Positions 44,500 through 55,555 of a DNA stretch of 64,000 nucleotides are shown here, piece after piece (the first letter of the stretch is position 1; the number at the start of each line of letters is the position of its first letter). Origin of the DNA: Parastagonospora avenae f. sp. tritici 18332-5 (taxonomy: Eukaryota > Ascomycota > Dothideomycetes > Pleosporales > Phaeosphaeriaceae); the NCBI GenBank assembly GCA_022559985.1, contig JAFJTR010000113.1:1-64000 (forward strand), in the 5' to 3' direction. The translations under genes and the position numbers were made by a program. A model generated the notes under the pieces. It worked only from the letters and a program-made list of their open reading frames with translations. It did not search any database and was not told the DNA's origin.

Positions 44500-45405
44500 G
44501 TTTTAAAAGAACAACGATTGGAGATCTGCCGATTAGAATATGTGGTAGAAAAAGACCGAAGATTTAGAACCTAGAAAGAAGCACTAACCAAAGAGTCTTA
44601 AGGAAATTAATGATTGCGGTCTCGATCGTTCACCGTCTGCTTGCGCACGCGACATCCACCGCGTTCCTGGCTGTTGACGCGACATGACGTAGGTGCAACG
44701 GGTCCGTGGTGAAACGCCAATCCTACGCCGAGAAGCTATCTACGGGCTGAGGACCTGCTTTGCAAGTTATTCATGGCAGGAGAACTGGGCGCCGAGGTAT
44801 TTATTATAACACGGCGGCGCCCCGTAGGTCATGCGAACAAGAACGATGAGTTGTCAAGCAGGCTGTACAATTTGGTGCTGGTGGAGCATAGCTGTATGCG
44901 TCTAGTCATTGATGAGATGCACATGTGGCGGGTCAACCGCGCTAAGCCACTCCGAGTCAAGCATACCAAAATCGAACATGTTCGTTTGCGATGCGCGTTC
45001 CTTCTGGTCCTTTCTTCTATCTTTGACGTTAAATTTATAGGCTAATGCCGCTTTGTGCTCGTTGCATCTTTCTCACCGTCAGACTGACATACAACTGTCT
45101 TCTTGTATACCGAGTATATGTCGATATCATTTATGGTTTGTTTGCCGCGTCTCTTTTCTGTTCACTTGTACATTTTATGGTTTCCTAGACTAGCTAGTAC
45201 TCATTGATACATTCATCACTACCAGCCAGACCCTCCACGCCACCAACCACGACTTTTCACTGTTTGGATTATGAATTCTTTCTGACATGTAGAAACGCTT
45301 GTCAGATTATCTTCTCCCCTTTATCCCTTCTCTGCTGACAAACTCCACAAGTACTTGATACCTACTCAAAGGTTTGCATCATCGGTCTTCGCTCCAAAAA
45401 TTCTC
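44500..45405. other. gene-free region
   Basis: 906 nt. An open frame 44773-45045 (90 codons) has no motif or signal and is probably chance. No repeats found. Confidence 0.45.
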
Positions 45406-45906
45406 TCATCCCAAAACCATGGATCTCACTCCTTGAACCTCAACCCGCAGCACATCATACTGCAAGAAATTTCCCGCCTCAATCTGCCAAATTGCCCTGT
45501 TTAAACAGCCATCAGGTCCCTCCTCCCACTTCCACTCGGGCTGCAACGTACTCAACCCCTTTCCCTCACCCACCTCTTCCCTTCTAATCATCTCCTCCAT
45601 AACCCATACCGCCTGTTGCTGATGGTCTGACCATCCGCAGATCCAGACCTGCTGGTCGCCAGCCGGCTCCTCTTTTGTTGGCGGCCCATACATAGTGTTG
45701 ATTATGAATGACATAATCTGGGCATGATTCTCGCGACTCGAGAGCGTCACGATCTCGACCCTTTGAACTCCTGCGGCGCTTGGTGCGGCCATGGTGTACG
45801 TGTCGTTGAGATCTTTGGGAGTGAGGGATATGCCGGTGGTGAAGGCGATGACTTCTTTGTGGTATGGGAGGGGAGTGGTTACGGGGCCGGCGCGTTCGGA
45901 GTACAT
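45406..45906 (-). CDS. unknown protein, 166 aa
   Basis: Single exon with ATG at 45906. No known domain, signal peptide or membrane helix recognised. It is a compact acidic protein with alternating strands (QRVEIVTLSSRENHAQIMSF, QVWICGWSDHQQQAVWVMEE) and a Trp-rich end (PEWKWEEGPDGCLNRAIWQIE). The spaced tryptophans and conserved-looking blocks suggest a folded cytosolic protein. Its neighbours give no clear clue. Moderately confident that it is coding because the frame has no internal break and codon use matches neighbours. Confidence 0.6.
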   Translation of the reverse strand: MYSERAGPVTTPLPYHKEVIAFTTGISLTPKDLNDTYTMAAPSAAGVQRVEIVTLSSRENHAQIMSFIINTMYGPPTKEEPAGDQQVWICGWSDHQQQAVWVMEEMIRREEVGEGKGLSTLQPEWKWEEGPDGCLNRAIWQIEAGNFLQYDVLRVEVQGVRSMVLG

Positions 45907-46338
45907 GGCTAGTAGACTTGCCGGCTAGGTGGTGTAGGCTCGGGACAGGGAAGTGCGTGTTTGGAACTGCGCATGAGAGCTGCGGATTGCCGTTGGCCAT
46001 AGTTGATGCGGATGTGCCGTGGTAGGTCACCGGGCCAAGTGAAAAATCGCTGGCAGAGGGGAAATTATAGTGATAGGAGGATTGCTTGTTTGCTACATCT
46101 TGTGGCGCCTGCGCTTACAGACAAAGCGTTGCGGGACATTCACTCTGGATCATGCACAGGCTTGGACAAATGACATGGTCATACCACCAAATGACGAATC
46201 TAGCGAAGGAAACGAATGGTCGATCATCAAACATAACAAAAGCACGATTGTATAGAAACAGTGAGCATAGATACCATTCTGTGCAACTGCGGTGTTCAAG
46301 ATATGTTCTGAGATCAACATGTTTTGCGCCAAAGTATC
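45907..46338. other. intergenic region
   Basis: 432 nt separating two minus-strand genes; the 3' UTR of the GTPase gene is expected on the right. No gene seen. Confidence 0.5.
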
Positions 46339-49183
46339 CTAAGCTGCACAAATTACTGCCGAGTGACCCACGGACTGGTCCAGCTCCATGTTTTCCGGGT
46401 CCTCAGCTTCGTCCAGGTACTGCTTCTTCAGATCGGCCTTGTCCTGTCTAAACCTGGGCAAAAGAGCAAATAGCTGGTCAACCGCACCTCGCAACTCTGT
46501 GTCGGTACTTGCTGGCCCTCCCATATTCTGCAACAGATTTCCGAAGTCGGTCAATTTGTTCTTGATGTTGTTATGGAGATCTTCCACGAGCTCGAGTACC
46601 CCGTTTGCAACGCCCTGATAACCATCCTGCTCTACAGCTGCTGACAGCCACGGGCGTCCGTCTGGGTCCGTTTTGGTGAATTCGCTTTTCAACGCGGACT
46701 TTTGTCGCTTCGATGCTCCTGAGCCCGTTGATTCTGCAACTATTCGCAAATATACCGGATCGAGGATTTGGCCATCATGCTGTTGTAACCGGACGCTTGG
46801 GTGTAGGAGGTCAGGGTTCGGATTTGGTATCTCACCACAATATTGACGAATTCGTCCACGAGTTCAAGGACTTGTGCTCTGGTAATCGCCCAGCACGAGA
46901 CCACGTCATCCCGAGCATCCTGGTCAGGTGATTCGGGAACAGCCTGCCCGAGGTGATCGAGCTGTCCTTCAACCCAGTCTCTGACACCACTAGGCTTCAA
47001 TTCCTCCATCTTTTCCGCCCGTAATGGCCAATCCTTTCGGAAAAGTTCGGCGAATCTCTGATTCTAGTTGGTGTCCCGATTTCGCAACTTTGGATGCATC
47101 GATTCTTTGAGTGTTAGGATTCCCTTGCACCGGGCCATTTTGGCAATAGTTCGATAATGAAGTCCTTCGGTCAGGTCATCCTTCGCCGTTAGAACATCGA
47201 GCTCGAATTCCTTTCCATTCCCCTCCATCGGCAAGATCGTCCTGCGCACTTCAGAGAAGTAGCCATCTTTTACGAAGTCGTTCAGTTGTCCTAGTACACC
47301 ATAGCAGAAGGTGACAAAGTCTTTCAGCTTCCCATCATTGACCGCCTTTCTCCGCTCCCTCACCTTGTATCTCTCTACCAATGTCTCTATTCGATCGTGC
47401 ATGAGTACCGAGCGCTTAAGGTGTTGGACGATGACTGGGTAATTGGCTTGAGTTGTCTTGAATAGTAAAAGATTTATCAACTTCTGAGTGTGAGTTTGAT
47501 AGACGTCAACGTCGGGTAGATCCTTCCTGTTCCGCTTGGACTTCAGCCAACTGTTGTAGGCTTTCGGAGAGACAGCGATGATCGTGAGCAACAACGGTGC
47601 TCCTTCACGTGTGGCACAAGAGGTAGATGCGGTTTCCTGTAGGTTGCGAGCCGATGCCAAGGCGTAATCAGTCCTCGCTGCGCGCTTCAGATGCTTCTTG
47701 TAATCCTCGTAGAATCGAAGATCCTCGTCAGTGTCGTCACTATCAGATGCCTGCTTCGTCACCCAATTGTAACAGCATCTCATGAATGTGAGCCTGATAT
47801 CCTCTGCATCTCCATCATAGTCTTGTCCTATGACCTCTTTTGGATCGACGTCCGCGGTATCTCCATTAGAGTCGTGTCCCATAACCTCCTTTGGGTCGAC
47901 CTCCTGTACGTATTGTTATTAGCATGGAAGGGAGACGAAAACAAGGCATTACTTACGCTGCGTTGAGTCATGATGATGATGGTGTTATCTGCTCCATGCA
48001 CATACACAGAGCTTCGTAGAAGGAGTCTGAGCATATTGCCGTCCTCCGACCGCCCAGCTAATGTGACCATAAATTCCGCATCGGCCTCTCGTCGAACTCT
48101 ATCGGTGATGTCGACCCGGTGGCGGTTAGAATCGTTGTATCCTGGGTGTATTAGCAATCGTTGACTCACAACGATGAATGGTAGGCTTACCGGGACAGTC
48201 CACTAAAACTATCCCATGCTTCAACAACGGTGAGTCGAGATAGATTGCGACATCGTGGACAAGCGACCAGACGGGTTCGGCATCGCTGGCTCCTGACAAG
48301 AACTTCTTGTTCTGTTTTATCAAAGCTTGTGCATTGTCGTCGCGATTTTCGCGAACATATCTCTTTTAATCGATAGTCGAACCGCGTTCTATACTGTTGT
48401 AACGTATGTGAATTTGTGCGTATCCGATCGATTGTTCAACGAAGTCGATCTCGCGTACCGTTGCAGTGAGATTGTCATCGTCAAAATCTGTGTCCCATAT
48501 CATCTTGAATACCTTTTTCGCATGAGCAGCCATTGTCGCGTCGATATCCTGGCCCGAGTTTATGTTTCGCCCGCCCTTATCATCTACTGCTCCGGAGCCA
48601 TGAACCGCCAGATACTCCTCCTTCAGCATCTCCAGCATGCCGCGAAGTTCATCTTCCGACAGAAAGTTTACACACGTCTTGTAAGCCCTCCCCTCATTAC
48701 CAGCAGCAGTGATGTACTTGTAATACACTGCAGTGGACGTGCACGCTTTACTTCCAGGGTCAGTCTGCGCGATGGAGCCTCCTGCGGGAGATGAAAGTAA
48801 CGCATTGATTATGGTACTCTTACCAATTCTAGTCTTACCGATGAGAGCTAATACCTTGGCTGTCGTCTTGTAGCTGGCGATCTGATCTTGACAGCTTCGC
48901 GTGAGCTCCGCGTACTGGGCGTTCTGTGGGACTAATCGCAGGATGTCGCTTGGATCTTGGTACGTCGACACGATAGCAGCATCGATGCTCTTCAAATCCT
49001 GCTGGAGAAAATGGTGGTCCGGCAAACTCTCCTGCGTGGGATCGTAAGCCCTCTAGGCAGGTTTCTCATTTCTCCTTCCTTGTGGTTTCGAAAGTAGTGA
49101 TAAGACAAGTCGTCCACAATATCGTCAGGTGGCCATGGAGGGGCCGCATCGGAAGTCGGTGAGTGGCTGAGAGGGGAAGACAT
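46339..49183 (-). CDS. SLIP-GC/NUGGC-type dynamin-like GTPase with an in-frame TAG
   Basis: Proposed exons (minus): 49183-49118, 49052-48459, 48362-48191, 48141-47957, 47903-46836, 46779-46339; 842 codons, all phases matching. The GTPase has G1 GKTRIGKST (~94-102), the switch region around ACTSTAVYYKY, and G3 DCPG (~275) cut by an intron. A helical stalk follows (IIAVSPKAYNSWLKSKRN and later FAELFRKDWP). This pattern matches fungal homologues of the nuclear GTPase SLIP-GC. Oddities: TAG at 47066-47064 (codon ~619) interrupts an otherwise open exon 5, truncating about 220 residues; intron 2 (96 nt) is needed to bypass a TAA; intron 1 has a weak GTGGAC donor. It may be a young pseudogene. Its function in fungi is unknown. 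Confidence 0.68.
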
Positions 49184-51169
49184 TGTGAATGTGGATGTGG
49201 ATGTTGCACGCCTGGGGTTTGGTTGTAGATGGATTCTGAAATCGAACAAACTCTGGAGGACGGATGATGAACTCGTAAAACCGGCTGAAGAAAAAGAAAC
49301 TCTGGAATCCAGTTCGGGGGAGTCCTGGCAACCAGCCCAGAAAACTCTGGAAACAAATTGAAGAGGCTCAGGAGGAAGGATGAAGACACATGAAGGCGGT
49401 CAGAGAAACCCCGGAGAACCGCTATTTCCCCATCTTTAACACCTATGCTCAACAGTGCAGTCACCCTTCCAGGTTCTCCTCACTGTTACACCCAGCGACC
49501 GCTCAGCGTCCACTCAGCCAGTGCTCGTATGGACGCGCATCTACACAGCAGGGCCTCCACCAGACGGCGTAAGCTAGTCGCCAGTCTATAGCACCGGGCG
49601 GAAACGTACATACCCAGACACTGCGCGCTATCATCTCCGGTGAGGCGCTTGGCATCCAAGCATGAATTTGCTTCAAACCATGGATACTACCACCAGGATA
49701 ATGAGTAAACATACTGGTAATACACTTGAACTCAACAGAGAAGAGAAGGCGTCTCTTTCAGGTGACCTCAAACGAACTTCTAGCGAGAATTTTCAACGCG
49801 CTGCACCGTGGTTGTTTTGGTTTGATGTTGCACGAGCGCTAGTGACGTGTAACACACAGCGAACATCTACCAGGAAGTTACAAGGAGCTAGTCCAGGAAT
49901 GTCCAGACTCACGGGATCTCTGCGCTGCGAAGTGGGTATACGGCAAGGCTGAACAGACTCCAGACCAATCGCATGATAGGTGTGTGGGGACGGTAAACAA
50001 TCCGGTACGTTTTTGCTTGCCGCAGCAGAGTTCTTCGGAGACGGAAAAACATCCGGTACACTTTTGCTGCCAGCAACTCGGCACTGCGGTGTATGGTGTA
50101 GCCAGAAATCTGCGAGCCTCCCGTCGACCACCCACTCTTTGCGTTCCAAGCGGAGTCTGGCAAGGAAGTCGGCATAAGCAGGTTGTTCAGATGATTGCAT
50201 CGCTTGCTAACGCATCGTCAGTCATGGCGTACTCAGACGACTGAGTAGTCAATGTCAAAGTACTATCCGCGGAGGCCTCTTCAGTGCTATATTGAAAGGG
50301 CGCGATGGTTTTGCAGCATGGAACTTCACTTTGCATTGCCTCGTAAAATAATTGGAGAGGCAAGCTGGTGGACGATGCCGTCATGCGCAGAACGATATGG
50401 AGGGCATTAGTAGCTACTAGTCAAATACGAAACTATTACTGTAATACTATGATGCTCTCTGCCGCTCCAACGTAATGATTCGCCCGGTGGAAGGATGTCG
50501 CCATGTCGAATGAGCTTGGACTGGATTCGCCACGGAGGACCTGCTAATGCTGAATTCACGGCATAGCCCATGAGTGGTGTTCTCCCCCAGCTCTTGCGCG
50601 TTCGTAGCCACAATGACTGTTATGTACGGTCTGACTGGGTATAGAAGCTATTCCTGAAATTTTTTTGTCAGTCCATCATTGACACCATGACGTACTGAAT
50701 TAGAAGCGTCTATTATTTTTCCATACTTCACCTTGATTACCGACTCTTGCTTTGCGACGCCCTAGCATACTTCGGACAGTTGCCCAGCTAGGTCCGACAG
50801 TTTGGTTGACGTATTTCATAAGGAAGTCAGATTTGAAGTCGGCAGATTTGAGCGGGACTAACCTCCGCAGGTCTGGGATACGTCTTTGCTCAACATCGAG
50901 GAGCGGGAGACTATCTCTCCGCACAACATGCTCCAGACAATGGTGCGTGATAAAAACAAGTGTGACCTACGATCAGGGAGAGAGTTGGAACAAAAGAAGC
51001 TGAATTGGTGATATCATTGTGTACAAAAATCGAAGAGTGAGGTAAAGGTCCATACAGGATGTCAAAACTGGCGCGAGAGTAGGAAAGTAGAGAATAATCG
51101 CATCGTGAGGTTGCCGCCGCCATGTCGAAGCAACAGATTGTGTTGTGCAAGGAGGACTATGTCCGTCTC
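49184..51169. other. 2-kb gene-poor region
   Basis: Upstream sequence of the GTPase gene on the left, 3' UTR of the Atg33-like gene on the right. It contains an imperfect direct repeat at ~49,984-50,085. Open frames here lack motifs and mostly start at non-ATG codons. Confidence 0.45.
49984..50085. repeat. imperfect ~50-nt direct repeat
   Basis: Two adjacent units share GGACGG(T/A)AAA, ATCCGGTAC and TTTTTGCTtGCC(a)GCA, at roughly 70-75% identity by eye. In one reading frame both encode a GDGK.SGT.LL motif. Confidence 0.55.
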
Positions 51170-51776
51170 TTAGGCGCCGTCCCCCCAAAGCCCAACAACG
51201 CCCATCGCAAACGCCGCGCCCGCAAGCACCGCCTTCCCACTCTCCACCACCTTCTTTCTCTCCACCGCCTCCCTCACCTGCTCGCCATTGACCTCGTCTC
51301 CCTGGGCCTCCAATTCCATCATGCTCCTCTGCTCGGCAGCGAAGTAGTCAATACCCGGCCCCGACACGAAGCTCAGGATAGATGTGTATAGCAAATATGG
51401 GTGGCGGAAGCGTCGTGGTGAGAGCAGGTAGGCGGAGAAGAGCGTGAAGGTGGTGATGTGGCGTAGATAGGCGGTATAGTACTGGGACTTGGTGGAGAGG
51501 TAGGTGTAGGTTGTGCGGGCGTTTATGGCGGTCGGGAGGGCGAGGAGGGATGGGAGTGCGATGGTGGAGAGGGTGGCGGAGATGCCCTAGTTTTGTTAGT
51601 ACTGGAATAAGATATCTTGTATGCCATGAAGCTTCTTTGCGCTGCGTGAAGATGTTGACGCGCATAGTGGGGATCTTCAAGGTCGAGGTGGGTGGCGGTT
51701 ATCAACTTACAGTCGAGATGCCGAGACTGACAGTCCCTACGAACTTGAGGATAGATATTGTCCGAGCCGCCATCAT
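51170..51776 (-). CDS. Atg33-like mitophagy protein
   Basis: Two exons on the minus strand, 51776-51711 and 51586-51170 (124-nt intron ending CTAG), 160 aa. The N-terminus (TISILKFVGTVSLGIST) is the short first membrane segment of fungal Atg33-like proteins. It is followed by LSTIALPSLLALPTA, a Ser/Thr/Tyr region, then LLSPRRFRHPYLLYTSIL, the family's most recognisable block. After a charged loop comes a last hydrophobic segment (VLAGAAFAMGVVGLW). Known: yeast Atg33 is a mitochondrial outer-membrane protein promoting mitophagy in stationary phase; mould homologues are small. The protein is close in length to other mould members. The start has two adjacent Met codons. Confidence 0.8.
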
Positions 51777-52302
51777 GTGTTGATTTGCAGTTCCTGGGTC
51801 CGGCCGCGGTCACTTTCGGGAGTCTTGAGGCTGTTGGAGCTTCAATGTTCACGATACTGGTTGAGTTCACTAAGCGCTTTCATCATGGCGGAGATAGTGG
51901 AGTGGGTCCCCACCACGTCAGTTGGTCAGAGCTTCACTCGACCGCTGTACCTAGAAATGTCCAGCACATGCAAAATCAGCGGCGCGGTATTGCATATCGC
52001 CTTTACTAACTACAGATAGCCGAATGCGCCGAGTACTCCAACTTGTACTCTTTTAACAATTACCGTGAGCTGTGCATAGCCAGAAAGCGAGGTGGATTAC
52101 TATACTGAAGCGGAGAGTAAGCTTACCTCGGCTTGCTCTCAAACAACTACATCCATGTCCACAAGTTCCATCATCCTTCTCTCTCAGCTATAGCTTTGAC
52201 TTGATCACTACACCTTCTTCACTTCTCACACTACTCGAAAACACGCGTTCATATTAATCAAGGACATACGATCTCCCAAGGCTCGAACACCACTTCGTCA
52301 CC
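51777..52302. other. divergent promoter region
   Basis: 526 nt between the starts of the Atg33-like and dienoyl-CoA reductase genes; no gene seen. Confidence 0.5.
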
Positions 52303-53339
52303 ATGGCTCCCGAGAAGTACTCATACATGAGCAACGTCTGGAGAGATGACATCTTCAGTGCGTCCAGCGCCGTCCTCTCCATCCACTTCTAACATCGTTC
52401 CAGAAAATAAAGTCGTCTTCTGCACTGGCGGCGCCGGCACCATCTGCTCCGCCCAAGTGCGCGCCATGGTCGCGCTGGGCGCAAACGCATGCATCATCGG
52501 GCGCAACGTCGAGAAGACCGAGTCCATGGCCAAAGACATCGCGACTGTTCGCTCCGGCGCGAAAGTAATCGGCATCGGCGCCGTGGACGTGCGCAAGCCA
52601 GAGCTGCTACAACAGGCCGCAGACCGCTGCGCGAAGGAGCTGGGCAGCATCGACTTTGTGATTGCAGGCGCGGCGGGCAACTTTTTGGCCACGATTGATC
52701 AGATTAGCCCGAATGCAATGAAGAGTGTGATCGATATTGATGTGTTGGGGAGTTATAATACTGTCAAGGCTACGCTGCCGTATCTCGTCGAGTCCGCGGG
52801 AAAGCATAGGACGGACGGAAAGACTGCGCCGGCGAATGGTACGGGCGGGCGCATCATCTTTGTCTCTGCGACATTGCACTATGCCGGAACACCGCTGCAG
52901 TCACACGTCAGCGTGGCAAAGGCAGGTGTAGATGCCATGGCCATGAGCATCGCCATCGAACAGGGCCCCAAGGGTATCACGTCGAATGTCATCGCGCCGG
53001 GCCCGATCGCGGATACAGAGGGTATTGAGAGACTGAGCAAGAAGGAGACCAGGGAGAAGAGCTATAAGGCTGTGCCGATTGGAAGATATGGTACTGTCAA
53101 GGAGATCGCGGACGCGACGATTTATCTCTTCTCGGATTCTGGCAACTTTGTCAACGGGGAGACTCTAGTTGGTAAGTCGCATCCATCCTCCACAAACTTG
53201 TCGTCGTCGCTAACACATCACAGTTGACGGCGGACAATGGCACACAGCCGGATTCGCCAACGGCTTCGAGTACCCCGACTTCCTCCTCTCAGGCCAAACC
53301 GTGACCGGCGTAGCAGGCACAAAGAAGTCAAAACTGTAG
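52303..53339 (+). CDS. SPS19: peroxisomal 2,4-dienoyl-CoA reductase (Sps19/DECR2)
   Basis: Three exons: 52303-52357, 52404-53171, 53224-53339, 312 aa. Short-chain dehydrogenase fold: cofactor site TGGAGTIC, IIGRNVEKTE, and AGAAGNF for the NNAG-like motif. The usual catalytic Tyr of SDRs is absent; the segment reads QSHVSVAKAGVDAM, keeping Lys (~190). This is exactly how dienoyl-CoA reductases differ. A substrate-side PGPIADTEG loop follows. The protein ends in Ser-Lys-Leu, a type 1 peroxisomal targeting signal, preceded by KK. Known role: NADPH reduction of 2,4-dienoyl-CoA during beta-oxidation of unsaturated fatty acids. Introns are 46 and 52 nt. Confidence 0.94.
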
Positions 53340-55555
53340 ATCAAAATCAACGTTATCTTTCAGCGCTTACTTGTGGCGCAAATGCGATAATTTCCCTAAT
53401 ACGAGCAGACATGGCAACGGTAACGGACCGCCATGGCATGCCAATGCTGCGGCTCTTGGGCGTCCCGAGATGAATCGCCGCCACAGAGCCTCAACAATCC
53501 ATGCGCCCAGCAACCAACCAACAAACTCTTTAGTATTGTAAAGCCGAACGTGTGAAGTCCGTTCCAGGGGTGCGTGCGAACCAATTCTCTCTGATCTCTT
53601 CACATCTGATCCTCGATCGCATCTCCCCTTCACCCTGCGTGCATCAGGGTCTGCGGGCCCAATCCTCCCTCTTCACGCCCAATGTCCTTTCACAACGGCC
53701 GCAATTCTAAAACGTTTATGACGAAAAACATGATTCGGACTTGAACATCTTCATCTCTCTCCCGTGGCCCCTGTCGATCGAGCGGCTGGAGTGGAGACGC
53801 AGATGTGGCTGTGTACACATGTTTTCATTGGCCTGTGCTTGAAGACGGAGGTCTGTGCATGACAGCGACTCGGTGCTTGGAAGGATTGCGTCACAGGAGA
53901 GTGCTTAGCGCTGATGCATGGATGTGGTAAGGCTGGTTGGGTTGTGCTGATGGAGGATGCGTGTCGCTTCTGCCGCAAAGGGGTGTTGATTTAGCCAGCG
54001 ACGCGAGATAGAGCGTTTTGAGGGTGTACATGCGTCGCAGGTATGGTACTTTGCGACGATAGCTTGTCGATAACGACTGGCGATAGAGATACGAGCGTGA
54101 ATATAGTAGCGTTGATCGGACATACTCTGCGCGCCTTGATGCGGTAAGAGCACGACTGATTCGGTGAGACAACGAGGCTTCGACGCCTCTTGAAACGGCC
54201 GAGTCGGTCACCGTACGCTAGAAACGGCCAACGAAGAGGTTTCTTCCCTCTGGATTGGAGCGTCGCGCAAGGCGCTGCGCGTGTCACGACTATGAAGCAG
54301 CTTGTCGAATCGCTGAAGATGTCTGCGTGCCGCTGGACGGCAATTGAGCAATCGCCTTCACATGTCGCGAAGGGCAGACCCCCCATGCTATCGATACGAC
54401 GCCGCATGTCTAAATTTGCCCGTGCATGATGATGCCTGCGCCAGGTGATCAGCACACTGCGAAACAAAATATCCTGTTCATCCACACCGTGCAACACCTG
54501 TCCTCCCCTCTCTTTGACAACTGTTTCCTTACCAAACACTCGCTCGTCGCAGCCAATCCATTCACTTTGTCGTGGACAACCACGCCGGGCCATTCGCTTC
54601 TCCCTGAGTGTCGATAGTTGCCGGCTTATCGAAGACGGTCGCTTTATTTAATCCGGAACCAAGTCCGTACTAGATTACTAGGTTACGGGAGCACCACCAG
54701 CAAAAACAAGAACTTCTCCGCACGAGGATTTCCAATTGCAACAAGCGGCTTGGGCTGCGTGAAGAGTGAAGCGCCGAGGCGACGCGCAATCCTGGTGTGG
54801 TTACCACGTCATGATACAAGTGGGATTGAAGTAACTCGCAACACCACCACAACCATCACCGCCATCACCTCGACGACGCCGCTGTCAGGCCGTTTGCCAC
54901 CAGTTCGCGAACGACGGCGTGGGCATTAAATTGGAAATTGCAAGGCTGTCCTCGACCGCGCGGGCTCTTTAGTGAGGAGCGGAAGGCGCGGACAACAAGC
55001 TCCGGGCGGTTCGCTGCAAGGTACGTGCTTTTTTAGTGCAATACTCTAGCCACGTCTTGGCTGTACCGATCGCCATCCTCACCCAGCATTCTTCTCAACA
55101 GCGGCGCGTGCAGCCAGACTCTTTCCCCTCAACTGTTATTCTGCCACCGACAACAACCGTCTGGTGATAATTCGACGACGACATGCTAACCAACGTCTGA
55201 GCACATCAGGTCCCCGTTCACTTCGGCGGTATCTCGTGATTGCTTATTCGACATCAAGCTCATCCGAGCAAACCACGGATCCTGGTCCTCGACAAAGCCT
55301 CTCGACCTCGCGAACTATTGCATCGCCCGCCTTTCACTATCATCGCCAGTGTCCCGTTACATTGCACGCTCACAGCGTCGGAGGCGTTCAATCGCTACTC
55401 CATTCCTATTCTTTGTTGTCGCAACCCCTCGCCACGACAAGCTCCATTCACTGCGAGGCGGATACTATTGAGCACTCCCCACGTATCATCAAACGTGCTC
55501 CTTCATCCCAGCAACTCGACACCTCAAGTCAACTTCCACTCACACATTCGCAACC
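53340..55555. other. 2.2-kb gene-free region / long leader of WSC gene
   Basis: No gene recognised. The last ~500 nt (55,050-55,555) is pyrimidine-rich with many short ATG-less frames, compatible with a long 5' leader of the WSC sensor gene. The left part has no repeats that I can see. Confidence 0.45.

Noticed and set aside
44773..45045. 90-codon frame
   Set aside because: No motif or supporting context; likely fortuitous.
47064..47180. An intron removing the TAG in the GTPase gene
   Set aside because: Candidate donors (GTGCAA, GTTGCG) with nearby acceptors give wrong phase, implausible length or lost conserved residues.
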